Of a DNA stretch of 57,637 bases, positions 48,087 to 56,765 are shown in pieces. The number at the start of each line of letters is the position of its first letter. The first letter of the stretch is position 1. The translations under genes were made by a program, and so were the position numbers. The DNA lies in NCBI GenBank assembly GCA_016794595.1, contig JAEUJN010000014.1:1-57637 (forward strand). Reading direction: 5' to 3'. The notes beneath the pieces were generated by a model that saw only the letters and a list, made by a program, of their open reading frames with translations, did no database searches and was not told the origin of the DNA. This DNA is from Kineosporiaceae bacterium (GTDB lineage Bacteria > Actinomycetota > Actinomycetes > Actinomycetales > Kineosporiaceae).

Positions 48087-48709
48087 GTCGCACTGCCGTC
48101 CGCGGTGATCTTCGAGACACCCCACCGGCCCTGGTGCTGGATGACCTCCACAGCCAGCCGGTACGGGGGCGCGACGCTGGGCGACGCTGTGACCAACTCC
48201 TGCCCAGTGGTCACGGAGTACTGCTTCCACGTCGGAGCCGGCGTGGGGCAGTTGGACAGTTCGACCCTCGGGTACGGGGTGGCCGCCAGGTCCACCGTGG
48301 TCACGCTGATCCGGGGCGTCGGGGGCGTGCCCCGGTAGGCGACCTTGTCGCTCGCCAGTCCCATGACGAATGCGACGTACTCGCCCAGGATCGGGTCGAA
48401 GGCATAGGCCCGGAAGTCCGCCGGCCCAGGTTTCGCCTCAGCGGTGAACCGACTGGGATCGCGGGTCGCCTCGAGCCCGAGCACGAAGAACTGGCGGTAG
48501 GCGGCGATCGCCGGTGCGGCCGCGGCGTCAGCTGATGACGTCGCGGACGCCGGTGATGGCGTGAGGCTCGTGGTCTGGGACACGACTGGGGAAGAGGCTG
48601 GCGCAGAAGGGGTTTGCAGCCTCGGTGAAGGCTCGGGAGTGCACCCTGTCGTGGTTAGGGCCACCGTCACGACGACTACGGGCAGCCCTGTCATGGCCCA
48701 ACGAGACAC
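48071..48709 (-). CDS. Putative lipoprotein, 212 aa
   Basis: GTG 48709 gives VSRWAMTGLPVVVVTVALTT followed by TGC, an n-region, h-region and a somewhat imperfect lipobox with the likely lipid Cys. ATG 48694 would leave the signal without its Arg, so the GTG is preferred; longer in-frame starts would add a folded-looking ~60-residue piece. A Ser/Pro/Thr-rich linker follows, then a compact domain (AAAAPAIAAYRQFFVLGLEA, LGEYVAFVMGLASDKVAYRG, PYRLAVEVIQHQGRWGVSKI), which resembles small transport-associated or NTF2-like domains of the conjugation/pilus loci of actinomycetes. First gene of the pilus operon after a 281-bp gap. Confidence 0.72.
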   Translation of the reverse strand: MSRWAMTGLPVVVVTVALTTTGCTPEPSPRLQTPSAPASSPVVSQTTSLTPSPASATSSADAAAAPAIAAYRQFFVLGLEATRDPSRFTAEAKPGPADFRAYAFDPILGEYVAFVMGLASDKVAYRGTPPTPRISVTTVDLAATPYPRVELSNCPTPAPTWKQYSVTTGQELVTASPSVAPPYRLAVEVIQHQGRWGVSKITADGSATCDQP

Positions 48710-48841
48710 GCGTATTGCCCCTCTCCGCGTGGGCGGTGGGCCATACCGTCCACGAGGACCCAGTTGTCCGATTCGTTCTTGGGCCGTATCCAAGGGAACC
48801 CTCCCGTGGCGTGTCAACAGATACCTGTCGATGAACACGTA

Positions 48842-48859
48842 GCGATCACGCGTGATCGC
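48842..48859. promoter_or_regulatory. 18-bp perfect palindrome upstream of the pilus operon
   Basis: GCGATCACGCGTGATCGC, 133 bp before the lipoprotein start and after the stop of the 204-aa gene. A perfect 9-bp dyad without spacer is a strong operator candidate. It lies in the only long gap of the pilus operon; the rest of the 281 bp shows no gene. Confidence 0.6.
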
Positions 48860-48990
48860 ACAGCGGTACTCGAATTGGGCCGAACGGGGGGTACGAGAAC
48901 GGGACATGACGGGGCCGCGGGAGGCGTGTCGGAACAAGTAGGGGCGGCGGGACGAGGGCGCCCCCGGATGCGGGAGCGGTCGGGTGTGGC

Positions 48991-49605
48991 TCAGTTCGCC
49001 GCGGGGATCAGACCTTTGACCCGTGCGCGGTGGATCTGCCCGCGGACGGTGTTCAGTGTGACGTCCTGGCCGTCCTCGACCAGGGCTTGATGGACGTAGA
49101 TGGAGGGCCGGCGGGCGGCGTCGCCGCCGGCGGCGACGGCCTGGTTGAACAGGGCGGCGACGCGTTCGAGTTGGCTGCCCGCGGGACGGGGTCGCTTCTG
49201 GGCCCGGTTGGGCGCGGTGAGCGTGGCATAGGTGCGGGCGGCGGCTTGCCGCGTGTCCTTGTCCAGGGAGCGTGAGGTCGACCGGGTGGCCAGCAGGGCG
49301 GCCAGTGTCGCGCGGGCGGCCTCGGCGATCTCCCCGGCGCGCAGGGACCGCAGGGCGGGGTGGTTGATCTCGACCAGGCCAGCGGGTCCGGGGATGGGGG
49401 TGCCCTCGGCGTCCACGGCGAAACAGCGCACGTCCAGACCGACCAGCATGGTCCGCCCGTCGACTCGCGCCAGGTGGCAGGTGAGGGTGAACGGGCCGTC
49501 GGCCTGTGGCCAGGCCAGCTCGACCGGGGTGCCGTCCGGGGCGGGGGTGAGCCATTCGACCTCCTGCGCGGGGGCGGGGGCCGGGCTCGTCCTGCGGGTA
49601 CGCAC
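48991..49605 (-). CDS. Probable DNA-binding protein, 204 aa
   Basis: GTG 49605. The N-terminal ~95 residues are strand-rich (GPFTLTCHLARVDGRTMLVG, GPAGLVEINHPALRSL). The C-terminal ~100 are helical and basic (SQLERVAALFNQAVAAGGDA, RRPSIYVHQALVEDGQDV, then TLNTVRGQIHRARVKGLIP), which fits a winged or tri-helical DNA-binding end. Related proteins occur beside excisionase and SpdB-like genes in actinomycete integrative elements. It is divergent from the excisionase-like gene and lies just upstream of the palindrome, so it may control both. Function not established. Confidence 0.65.
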   Translation of the reverse strand: MRTRRTSPAPAPAQEVEWLTPAPDGTPVELAWPQADGPFTLTCHLARVDGRTMLVGLDVRCFAVDAEGTPIPGPAGLVEINHPALRSLRAGEIAEAARATLAALLATRSTSRSLDKDTRQAAARTYATLTAPNRAQKRPRPAGSQLERVAALFNQAVAAGGDAARRPSIYVHQALVEDGQDVTLNTVRGQIHRARVKGLIPAAN

Positions 49606-49659
49606 CCAGCCAGCCTACCCGGCCGATACAGCGCCGGGCTGGCTCTGGGCCGTGAGTCG

Positions 49660-49741
49660 GTAGGGACTGCTCGGTCCTACCTGCTGCCGTCTTCGTGATC
49701 ATAGTAGCACGGGCCGTTTATAGCGTAGTAGTTTGCGTGTC
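49660..49741. promoter_or_regulatory. Divergent leader before the excisionase-like gene
   Basis: Contains the imperfect dyad GTAGGGAC-N6-GTCCTAC (49661-49681), the short repeats ATAGTAG and GTAGTAG, and TTTATAGCG about 20 bp before the ATG at 49742, which could be a -10 element with little or no leader. No matching -35 is clear. Confidence 0.35.
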
Positions 49742-49954
49742 ATGAGCACTGGACGTCGTGATCGGTCCCTTCCCGACCCGATCCAGGAGCCGACCATCTC
49801 GGTGGTGCGGGCGGGACGGATCCTGGGGATGAGCAAGAACGCTGCCTACGCCGCGGCCCGGGACGGCCGGTTCCCCACGGTGTGGATCAGCCCGCACCGG
49901 CGGGTGGTGCCGACCGCGGTGTTCCTCGAGCGGTACCGGCTGCGGCGGGGCTGA
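49742..49954 (+). CDS. Excisionase-like MerR/HTH_17 protein, 70 aa
   Basis: ATG 49742; TTG 49733 is possible but less likely. After a short polar start the protein reads EPTISVVRAGRILGMSKNAA, then YAAARDGRFPTVWISPHRRV and VPTAVFLERYRL. This is the winged-helix HTH_17 layout of excisionases and small MerR-like proteins. In actinomycete integrative elements this gene controls excision or replication. No integrase lies beside it in the window, which is unusual. The SpdB-like gene starts 5 bp later. Confidence 0.82.
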   Translation: MSTGRRDRSLPDPIQEPTISVVRAGRILGMSKNAAYAAARDGRFPTVWISPHRRVVPTAVFLERYRLRRG

Positions 49955-49959
49955 CCGGC

Positions 49960-50823
49960 ATGCCCACCACCACGCCCACCGGCGGACGCACCAAGCTGCA
50001 CCCAGGCACCGGCGTACCCGACGACCCGCTCCCCGGGTCGGCGCTGCCGGTGGACCCCGCGGTCCCGTCGAGAACCACCCGGGGACACCGGGATCAGCGC
50101 GCACAGCAGGCGGCGGTTCTGGTGTGGCCGTTGTACGCGGGGATGGTGGTCGCCGGGACCGCGGCCGTGGTGGCCAGCGCGGCCACCCTGGCCGCTCTGG
50201 CGCGGGCGGCCGGTTGGGCGAGTTGGACGCCGTGGCTGTTGCCGGCGGCGTTGGACGTCGGCGGCTGCGTGGGCGGGTGGTGTTGGTTGCGGCCGGGGAT
50301 CGCCTCCGGTGCCCGCGGGTTCGGTCGGACGGTGGCCCTGGTCGGTGCGGGCGGCACCCTGGTCGGCAACGCCGCCGGGCACCTGATCGCCTCCGGCTAC
50401 CTGCACCCCGGCCCGGTCCTGGTCCTGGTGGTGGGCGCCGTCCCGGCCGCGGTCCTGGTCGCCCTGGCCCACCTGGCCGCCCTGGTCACCCTCCCCGCCG
50501 ACCAACCCACCCGGCGTCGACGTCGTAGCCCGGCACCAGCACTCACCGCCACACCCCCTGCCGCAGCACGGGCTGAGGTCGGCGGTTCCGGGGCCCGGGT
50601 GGTGGGATCGATTGCGCAGGAAGCGGTTCCGGGTGGGCAGACCCGGCTGGCGGTCCTGGCTCACCTGCGGGCCGAGCCTGCGACGGTGGCCGACCTGGTC
50701 CGGGTGGTGGGCCGGTCCCGGGCCACCGTGGTCGGGCACGTGCAGGCCCTGGTCGCCGCCGGGGACGTGGTCCGTGACCAGACCAAGCGGTACCGGCTAC
50801 GAGCTCCCGGGGAGGCGTCGTGA
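49960..50823 (+). CDS. DUF2637/SpdB-like membrane protein with C-terminal winged helix
   Basis: 287 residues from ATG 49960. A Pro/Thr-rich start is followed by four hydrophobic segments (VWPLYAGMVVAGTAAVVASA, TPWLLPAALDVGGCVGGWCW, VALVGAGGTLVGNAAGHLIA, VLVLVVGAVPAAVLVALAHL), matching DUF2637. The C-terminal ~70 residues form a winged helix (LAVLAHLRAEPATVADLVRV, GRSRATVVGHVQALVAAGDV). SpdB-type proteins assist spread of Streptomyces-type plasmids and AICEs between cells. The DNA-binding tail may tether the element. The stop overlaps the prim-pol start (GTGA). Confidence 0.8.
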   Translation: MPTTTPTGGRTKLHPGTGVPDDPLPGSALPVDPAVPSRTTRGHRDQRAQQAAVLVWPLYAGMVVAGTAAVVASAATLAALARAAGWASWTPWLLPAALDVGGCVGGWCWLRPGIASGARGFGRTVALVGAGGTLVGNAAGHLIASGYLHPGPVLVLVVGAVPAAVLVALAHLAALVTLPADQPTRRRRRSPAPALTATPPAAARAEVGGSGARVVGSIAQEAVPGGQTRLAVLAHLRAEPATVADLVRVVGRSRATVVGHVQALVAAGDVVRDQTKRYRLRAPGEAS

Positions 50824-51710
50824 CCCGCCACGACCACACCACCCCGCCGATGCCACCGGTGCCGACCGTGCCGCGCATGCCGACCGAGGAGCTCGGGCCG
50901 CGCGCGCCGTCCGATGTGCTGGCCGTGGCCTTGGACCTGGCGGCCCGGGGGTGGCCGGTGTTCCCGTGCGTGCCCGGCGCCAAACGACCACTGACCCGCC
51001 ACGGACTGCACGACGCCACCACCGATCCGGACCGGATCCGCGCCTGGTGGGCGCGCACGCCGTCCGCGAATCTCGCCGTGCCGACCGGGCCGGGCACCGT
51101 GGACGTCCTGGACATCGACCGCCGCCCGACCGGGTCCGGCTACCCCGCGTTCCGGGTGCTGGCCGAGGCCGGACTGATCGGCGGGGCCAGGGCGGTCATC
51201 GCCACCCCCTCCGGTGGGATGCACGTCTACTTCCCCGGCACCGACCAGCCCAGCGGACGGGCACCGGAACACTTCGTCGACTTCAAGGCGGCCGGCGGAT
51301 ACGTCCTGGTACCACCCTCGGTGGTCAACGGCGCCCCCTACCAACGACTACGCCACCGACCCGGCCCCGGCAGACCCCTGGACTGGGCCACCGCCCGAAC
51401 CCTGCTCACCCCACCCACAGCCACCATCCGACACCCCCCGGGGCACCGGGCCGCCCGGGGCGCGTCGGTGGCCGCGTTGGCCGACTGGGTTGCCTCCCTA
51501 CCCGAGGGACGACGCAACAACGGCGCGTTCTGGGCCGCGTGCCGGGCCGCCGAGGAAGGCCACCGCGACCTGCGCCCGATCGTCGCCGCCGCCGTCCGCG
51601 CCGGGCTGAGCGAACTCGAGGCCCACCGCACCGTGACCTCCGCCCAACGCATGATCGCCCGCACCGCCCAGCACACCCCCGCCACCGGCACGACCCGGGG
51701 ACGACGGTGA
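50820..51710 (+). CDS. Bifunctional primase/polymerase (prim-pol domain)
   Basis: 296 residues from GTG 50820. The N-terminal ~190 residues form a prim-pol (archaeo-eukaryotic primase) domain: ALDLAARGWPVFPCVPGAKR, NLAVPTGPGTVDVLDIDRRP with the DxD metal site, GGMHVYF with the catalytic His, and VDFKAAGGYVLVPPS. The C-terminal part is helical (NNGAFWAACRAAEEGHRDLR, LSELEAHRTVTSAQRMI) and matches the tail that usually follows. It should start DNA replication of the element, with the P4-type helicase encoded next (GTGA overlap). Confidence 0.92.
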   Translation: MTRHDHTTPPMPPVPTVPRMPTEELGPRAPSDVLAVALDLAARGWPVFPCVPGAKRPLTRHGLHDATTDPDRIRAWWARTPSANLAVPTGPGTVDVLDIDRRPTGSGYPAFRVLAEAGLIGGARAVIATPSGGMHVYFPGTDQPSGRAPEHFVDFKAAGGYVLVPPSVVNGAPYQRLRHRPGPGRPLDWATARTLLTPPTATIRHPPGHRAARGASVAALADWVASLPEGRRNNGAFWAACRAAEEGHRDLRPIVAAAVRAGLSELEAHRTVTSAQRMIARTAQHTPATGTTRGRR

Positions 51711-53251
51711 ACCCCCTACCCCACCGGCACCCGGTCACCGCCGGCAGGACAGCGGGCCGGCACCTGCACTCCCCGGCCACCGCCGAACAACAGGCCGCCC
51801 TCGACCTCGTCGAAACCGCAACCAGCACACCGCGACCGGCAGCAACCGCAGGTTCGGCAGGGAGAGCAGGGACAGAGCCGGACGCGGGGTGGCGGCAGGT
51901 CCGCACCGACGACGCCTCCGCGCTGCGGCTGGTCGATGAGTACGCGACCTCGATCCGCCGGGTCGCCGACATGGGCACCTGGTGGTGCTGGCAGGAAGCG
52001 GTCTGGGGCCGCGACCACGACGACGCCCACATCCGTGAGGCCGCCCGCACCCTGGCCCGGGCCCTACCCCAGGACGGCGCCGCATCGAAGGCGTTCAAAC
52101 GCAACGCATTGTCCGCGGCCGGGATCAGCGCCACCGTCCGGGTGGCCCAATCCGACCCCAGGGTCTCCATCCGCGCCCGCGACCTGGACGCCCACCCCCT
52201 GCTGCTGAACACCCGCAGCGGCGTGATCGACCTGACCACCGGTGCCCTGACCCGCCACGACCCCGACCTGCTGCTCACCCGGATCACCGCCACCGGCGTC
52301 CACCTCGACGGCCCCCACCCGCGGTGGACGGCTTTCCTGGCCGAGACCTTCCAGGCCGATGACGACCTGATCGGCTACGTCCAACGCCTCGCCGGGCTCG
52401 CCGTGATCGGTGAGGTCCGCGACCACGTCCTGCCGTTCCTGCACGGCGTCGGCGCCAACGGCAAGTCCGTGCTGCTGCTGGTCCTGCAGGGCCTGCTCGG
52501 CGCCGCCGACACCGGCGGCTACGCCGTCGCCGCCCCCGATGCGTTCCTGATGACCGGCCGCGACGGCGCCCACCCCACCGAGATCGCCCGACTGCGCGGG
52601 GCCCGGCTCGTGGTCTGCTCCGAACAATCCAGCGGACGCCGCTTCGACGAACCCCGCGTCAAACGCCTCACCGGCGGCGACATCCTCACCGGCCGCTACA
52701 TGCGCGGCGACTTCTTCGACTTCACCCCCTCCCACCTCCTCGTGATCGCCTCCAACCACCTCCCCCAGGTCCGCGACGGCGGCCCCTCCTTCTGGCGCCG
52801 CGTCCGCCTCATCCCCTTCACCCACGTCGTGCCCGAACACCGCCGCGACCCCGACCTGCACCACCGGATCCTCGCTGAGGAAGGACCCGCCGTCCTCGGC
52901 TGGGCCGTCCGCGGCGCGATCACCGTCCTGCGCGACGGCCTCGGCGACCCCGCCCGGGTCACCGCCGCCACCGAGGACTACCGGATCAACGAGGACACCC
53001 TGGCCTGCTTCATCCGCGACCACTGCCACCTCGGCGACCACCACACCTGCGAGGTCACCACCCTGCGCGCCGCCTACCACGCCCACTGCACCGAACTCGG
53101 CGCCGAACCCATCTCCGCCAAGGCCCTCACCCAACGCCTCACCACCGAATACGGCATCCACACCGCCCGCCAGTCCCGCCCCGCCCGCCGCATCTACCGC
53201 CGGATCACCCTCACCCCCGACCACCACCACGACCTCGACGTCGACCAGTAG
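51707..53251 (+). CDS. P4/D5-type phage or plasmid primase-helicase
   Basis: 514 residues from GTG 51707. The N-terminal D5_N region is visible (IREAARTLARALPQDGAASK, LDAHPLLLNTRSGVIDLTTG). An SF3 helicase core follows: Walker A GVGANGKS at 247-254, Walker B ARLVVCSEQSSGRRFDE, motif C LLVIASNHLPQV, and the C-terminal winged-helix part (TRQSRPARRIYRRITLT region). It should unwind the origin and act with the prim-pol protein before it. No integrase-like part is fused. No origin repeats are obvious nearby. Confidence 0.92.
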   Translation: MNPLPHRHPVTAGRTAGRHLHSPATAEQQAALDLVETATSTPRPAATAGSAGRAGTEPDAGWRQVRTDDASALRLVDEYATSIRRVADMGTWWCWQEAVWGRDHDDAHIREAARTLARALPQDGAASKAFKRNALSAAGISATVRVAQSDPRVSIRARDLDAHPLLLNTRSGVIDLTTGALTRHDPDLLLTRITATGVHLDGPHPRWTAFLAETFQADDDLIGYVQRLAGLAVIGEVRDHVLPFLHGVGANGKSVLLLVLQGLLGAADTGGYAVAAPDAFLMTGRDGAHPTEIARLRGARLVVCSEQSSGRRFDEPRVKRLTGGDILTGRYMRGDFFDFTPSHLLVIASNHLPQVRDGGPSFWRRVRLIPFTHVVPEHRRDPDLHHRILAEEGPAVLGWAVRGAITVLRDGLGDPARVTAATEDYRINEDTLACFIRDHCHLGDHHTCEVTTLRAAYHAHCTELGAEPISAKALTQRLTTEYGIHTARQSRPARRIYRRITLTPDHHHDLDVDQ

Positions 53252-53262
53252 GAGGACCTCCC

Positions 53263-53598
53263 GTGACCACCCCGAACACTCAACCCGTCCACCGGGCCCT
53301 GCCCGCCCACGTCGCCTCCGCCGGCCACGCTCTGGCCTGCCTCCTGGAAGGCGACCTCGACCTCGACGTCCGGCTCACCCTGCTCGAGGCACTGCGCATC
53401 CTGACCGACGTCCACCCCGGCTACCCCCCGATCACCGACGACATCGCCCCGATCGACCTGGACGACGGGCTGTGGCGGACCCGGATCGCGCTGGCCTCGG
53501 CGCTGGCCGTCTGCACCGACATCGGCGACCTGATCCGCGCCGCCCGCGCCGCCCAGGTCCTCGCTGTCTTCCCGACCCGACCCCCCGCCGCGCCGTGA
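53263..53598 (+). CDS. Hypothetical protein, 111 aa, after the primase
   Basis: GTG 53263 follows AGGAGG. The protein is helical (RALPAHVASAGHALACLLEG, VRLTLLEALRILTDVHPGYP, WRTRIALASALAVCTDIGDL). No known motif. Its stop overlaps the next gene's start (GTGA), so it belongs to the replication operon. Small helical proteins at this place in integrative elements are common and uncharacterised. Confidence 0.72.
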   Translation: MTTPNTQPVHRALPAHVASAGHALACLLEGDLDLDVRLTLLEALRILTDVHPGYPPITDDIAPIDLDDGLWRTRIALASALAVCTDIGDLIRAARAAQVLAVFPTRPPAAP

Positions 53599-54911
53599 CC
53601 TACCGGCAGCACATGGCCGACCTCGCCGCGGCCCTGGCCCGCGTGATCACCACCCCGCACCCGATCCCCGCCGCCGACCTCGACCACGCCCTGCTCGGCT
53701 ACCAAGCCACCCTCGACCTGGCCAGACACGTCCACCGCGACCTCACCGGATCCTCCCAACGCGCCACCCCCCGCCTGATCAGCGAAGCCGAACGCAACCC
53801 CATCGGCCTGCTCGGACGGCTCCTGCACGACGTCCCCCGCATCCACACCGACTCGGCGATCACTGTTCTCGACTGCCCGGTCAACTCCGCAGCCGGTCGC
53901 GACTGGTCGCAGGTCGCTCGGCACGCCGTCCTCGCCGCCACGACCTGGCAGACCAGCGACCCCACCAGCCGACCCACCGGCAGCCACGCCCGCGCCGAAC
54001 TGGCCGACCTCGCCGCCCTCACCCAGGGCGTGCTCGCCACCACCGACACCCTCACCGCCAGCCTCGACCACACCGGACGACGCGACCAAGCCGCGCAGGT
54101 CCGCCACGTCCGAGCCTCCGGGCTCGCCATCGCCGCCGAACTCACCCAACGCCACACCACCACCCACCCCACCCCGGCACCGGCCGAGCTCGTCGGGCCG
54201 GACGCCGCCCGGGTCCTCGTGCCCCGGGTGCCACACGACGTCCCGGAAGCGTTGCGGCGCCTGGCAACCCAACTCCGGGGAACGACCTCGATCACCCCGC
54301 GCGACGTCGAACTGATCGCCCAGACCACCGCGGGCACCGCGCACCACGCCAGCCAGACCCTGGCCCGCACCGGCATCCCCGCCGACACGGCCATCGCCGG
54401 CATGCTGCGCCAGCACGCCGAACTGTTCGCCCGCGCCACCGACACCACCCGACGCCTGGCCGCCCTCGACCCCAGCGACCCCAAGCCCGTCCTCCAGACC
54501 CAGGCCCTACACCAACACCTCGCCGCTGCCCGCCGCGCCGTCATGCTGCCCCCCACCGACGTCGCCCGCGCGATCGCCGCCGAACTCCCCGACCTCACCG
54601 GCGCCCTCGACCACCTCACCCGACGCCAACTCGACCAAGGACGCTGGCTCACCCCCACCGAAGGCAACGGACCCTGGACCTGGGCCCCTGCTCACCGGGT
54701 CGATCACGAACCCCGCATCGCCCGACACATCCGCGCAGCCACCGACCACATCCACGCACCCGGGGCGCGTGAGGTGCTCCCAAAGCCCGCGCGTGGCGCC
54801 TCGATTGCCCTGCGGCCCCGGCAGATCCTCGACGCCGCGCTGGACGCCGCGCAGTCGCACCAGCAGCATCCCAGGGGCGCCGCACGGCGGACCGCCGGAC
54901 GACATCGGTGA
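53595..54911 (+). CDS. Hypothetical helical protein, 438 aa
   Basis: GTG 53595 (GTGA overlap). Long, helical and Ala/His/Thr-rich throughout (MADLAAALARVITTPHPIPA, ARAELADLAALTQGVLATTD, RQHAELFARATDTTRRLAAL, LPDLTGALDHLTRRQLDQGR). No signal peptide or enzyme motif; the end is basic. It resembles uncharacterised proteins of actinomycete mobile elements in layout only. Last gene of the replication operon; the Nudix gene converges on it from the other side. Confidence 0.72.
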   Translation: MTYRQHMADLAAALARVITTPHPIPAADLDHALLGYQATLDLARHVHRDLTGSSQRATPRLISEAERNPIGLLGRLLHDVPRIHTDSAITVLDCPVNSAAGRDWSQVARHAVLAATTWQTSDPTSRPTGSHARAELADLAALTQGVLATTDTLTASLDHTGRRDQAAQVRHVRASGLAIAAELTQRHTTTHPTPAPAELVGPDAARVLVPRVPHDVPEALRRLATQLRGTTSITPRDVELIAQTTAGTAHHASQTLARTGIPADTAIAGMLRQHAELFARATDTTRRLAALDPSDPKPVLQTQALHQHLAAARRAVMLPPTDVARAIAAELPDLTGALDHLTRRQLDQGRWLTPTEGNGPWTWAPAHRVDHEPRIARHIRAATDHIHAPGAREVLPKPARGASIALRPRQILDAALDAAQSHQQHPRGAARRTAGRHR

Positions 54912-54951
54912 CCCCGCCGGGCTCGGGTACCCCGCTGCGCGGGGTGTCTGT

Positions 54952-55362
54952 TCAGGTGCTGGCCCGGTCGGCGGAGCGCCGTGCGGCGGTTTGCAGGGCG
55001 CAGCGGATGCCTGGGTCGGCCAGGGTGAGGTCGGCGATCTCCTCCGCAGTGAACCAGCCCAGGTCGTCATGCTCATCGGGCGCCGCATTCTCGGGCTCAC
55101 CTCGCCACCGGGTCACCACGAAGGCCGTCATCGTCAGGTTCTGATCGCTGAACTCGAGGTCGATCGGCGCCAAGTCCTCGAGCTGCACGCCGAGCTCCTC
55201 ACGGCACTCGCGTCGCACTGCCTGTTCGGCGCTCTCGCCTGCTTCGACGTGACCGCCGATCACGTCCCAACAGTCGGGGTACCACCGCCGGTACCGGTGG
55301 CGGTGACCGAGGAGAGCTCGTCCGTTGCGCACCAACACAGCCGAGGCGATGTGTACCTGCAT
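54952..55362 (-). CDS. Nudix hydrolase
   Basis: 136 residues. The Nudix box is complete: GGHVEAGESAEQAVRRECRE followed by ELGVQ (GX5EX7REUXEEXGU). The N-terminal strands (HIASAVLVRNGRALLGHRHR) and YPDCWDVIGGH are typical of the MutT-like group. Substrates of such proteins are nucleoside diphosphate-X compounds or oxidised nucleotides; the specificity is not visible. It is a single gene convergent with the replication operon, with 40 bp between their stops. Probably cargo rather than part of transfer. Confidence 0.92.
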   Translation of the reverse strand: MQVHIASAVLVRNGRALLGHRHRYRRWYPDCWDVIGGHVEAGESAEQAVRRECREELGVQLEDLAPIDLEFSDQNLTMTAFVVTRWRGEPENAAPDEHDDLGWFTAEEIADLTLADPGIRCALQTAARRSADRAST

Positions 55363-55459
55363 GCCTACCAGGATCCCCGTCCACCACCCGACGCCGTGTC
55401 TGTCGCGCCTATGGGTATGCGAACAGCGGTGGCGATCCGCGCGTGCCCTCTGGTCGATG

Positions 55460-55699
55460 TCACTGTCCTGCGATGTCGCTCGACGTCATCGGCCGGCCGT
55501 GGAGCCGGGCCCGCTCGTCGATGAGGTGGGCGAGGCGTTCGTGGTCGTCGCGCAGGTCGGCGTAGGTGTCGCTGGTGTAGGTGGCGCTGAAGAGTTCCTG
55601 CAGGTACCGGATCAGTCCGACGTGGAAGCGACGATCTCCAGCGCGCACGTGCGCGGCGACGCAGGGGTGCGCGGCCAGTGCCCGGTCGATGACCACCAC
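55460..55699 (-). pseudogene. ORF fragment, 79 codons
   Basis: Reads VIDRALAAHPCVAAHVRAGD, then FHVGLIRYLQELFSATYTSD and YADLRDDHERLAHLIDERAR, which looks like genuine protein. The frame continues upstream to about 55790 (KDLLSELADVPDPDRVVV) without a start codon, so the 5' part is missing. The family is unknown. It probably lost its start when the neighbouring transposition cassette arrived. Confidence 0.45.
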
Positions 55700-55833
55700 G
55701 ACCCGGTCTGGGTCGGGGACGTCCGCGAGTTCGCTGAGCAGATCCTTCGCGGGTCCCCCGAACGTCCAGTTGTTGCGCGGCGCTGAAGATGCCGAGGAGT
55801 CAGGCGTTGTGAGTGCCTACCGGGTGGGTGTTG

Positions 55834-55867
55834 AAAACCCCGCCGGGTGTTGCTGCGGCGGGGTTTT
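55834..55867 (-). terminator. Bidirectional intrinsic terminator
   Basis: AAAACCCCGCCG (55834-55845), loop, CGGCGGGGTTTT (55856-55867): a 12-bp stem with A-run and T-run on both sides. It lies 40 bp after the stop of the ExeA-like gene and should end that transcript. Confidence 0.85.
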
Positions 55868-55907
55868 CGTCGGGGAGGTGCCGGTCGCGGTCGGTGAGGT
55901 GCCGGTG

Positions 55908-56717
55908 TCAGTCGACGACCTCGGTGACGGCGGAGCGGGTGGCGGGTTCGTCGACGAGGTTCTTGCCGGCGGCGAAGGTGGCGACCAGGGATTGCAGGGC
56001 GAGGTTGTTCACCGCGCGGGGGTAGCCGCGGGCGGTGGTGTGGATCAGGTTCAGGGCGTCGTCGGTGAACAGCTGGTCGGTGCGTCCGACGAGTTTGAGG
56101 TGATGGGCGATGTAGCTGCTGGTCTCGGCGGTGGTCATGCCGGGCATGGTGTAGCGCAGCGCGGTGCGTTGTTCCAGGGCGGCCAGGACGGCCAGTTTCA
56201 TGGTGCGGCGCAGGGTGGGCTGGCCGACGAGCAGGCAGGACAGTGGGGAGTCCTGGTCCATCGCCTGGTTGGTGAGCATGCGCAGGGCTTCGAGCTGTTC
56301 GTAGGTGAGCAGGTGGGCCTCGTCGATGACCAGGACGGGAGTGCGTCCGCGTTCTTCGCGTTCGGAGGCAAGAGCTTTGGCGGCCTGGACGGTCAGCCGA
56401 GAGCCGAGGTGGGCCACGGGTTGACCGAACGCGGTGACGATCTCCTCGTGGATGCCACGGACCCCGATCAGGGGGTTCGGCAGGTAGATCACCGTGTGCT
56501 TGGAGGGGTCCAGGCTGGTCAGCACGGTCCGCACGGATACCGTCTTGCCGGCGCCGACCTCGCCGGTGATGACGCCGATCGAGCGTTCGCCGATGCACCA
56601 GCGGATCCGGGCGACGGCCTCGTTGTGCGAGGCGTGCCGGTGCAGCATGCCCGGGGCCAGATCACGCCCGAACGGCATGCGGGTGAAGCCGTAGTGCGCT
56701 TGCAGTTTCTCAATCAT
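55908..56717 (-). CDS. ExeA-like AAA ATPase of a transposition cassette
   Basis: 269 residues. It starts MIEKLQAHYGFTRMPFGRDL, the typical ExeA/TniB-like opening. Walker A is GEVGAGKT (52-59), Walker B VLVIDEAHLL, sensor 1 CLLVGQPTL, followed by EQRTALRYTMPGMTTAETSS and ARGYPRAVNNLALQSLV. These ATPases help Mu/Tn552-type rve transposases choose or deliver target DNA. The matching transposase lies 48 bp upstream. The reading frame is intact. Confidence 0.9.
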   Translation of the reverse strand: MIEKLQAHYGFTRMPFGRDLAPGMLHRHASHNEAVARIRWCIGERSIGVITGEVGAGKTVSVRTVLTSLDPSKHTVIYLPNPLIGVRGIHEEIVTAFGQPVAHLGSRLTVQAAKALASEREERGRTPVLVIDEAHLLTYEQLEALRMLTNQAMDQDSPLSCLLVGQPTLRRTMKLAVLAALEQRTALRYTMPGMTTAETSSYIAHHLKLVGRTDQLFTDDALNLIHTTARGYPRAVNNLALQSLVATFAAGKNLVDEPATRSAVTEVVD

Positions 56718-56765
56718 GGGGGTGCTCCTAGACGGTTGTGGCCGGCGCAGTCGTCGGCGCGGGGG

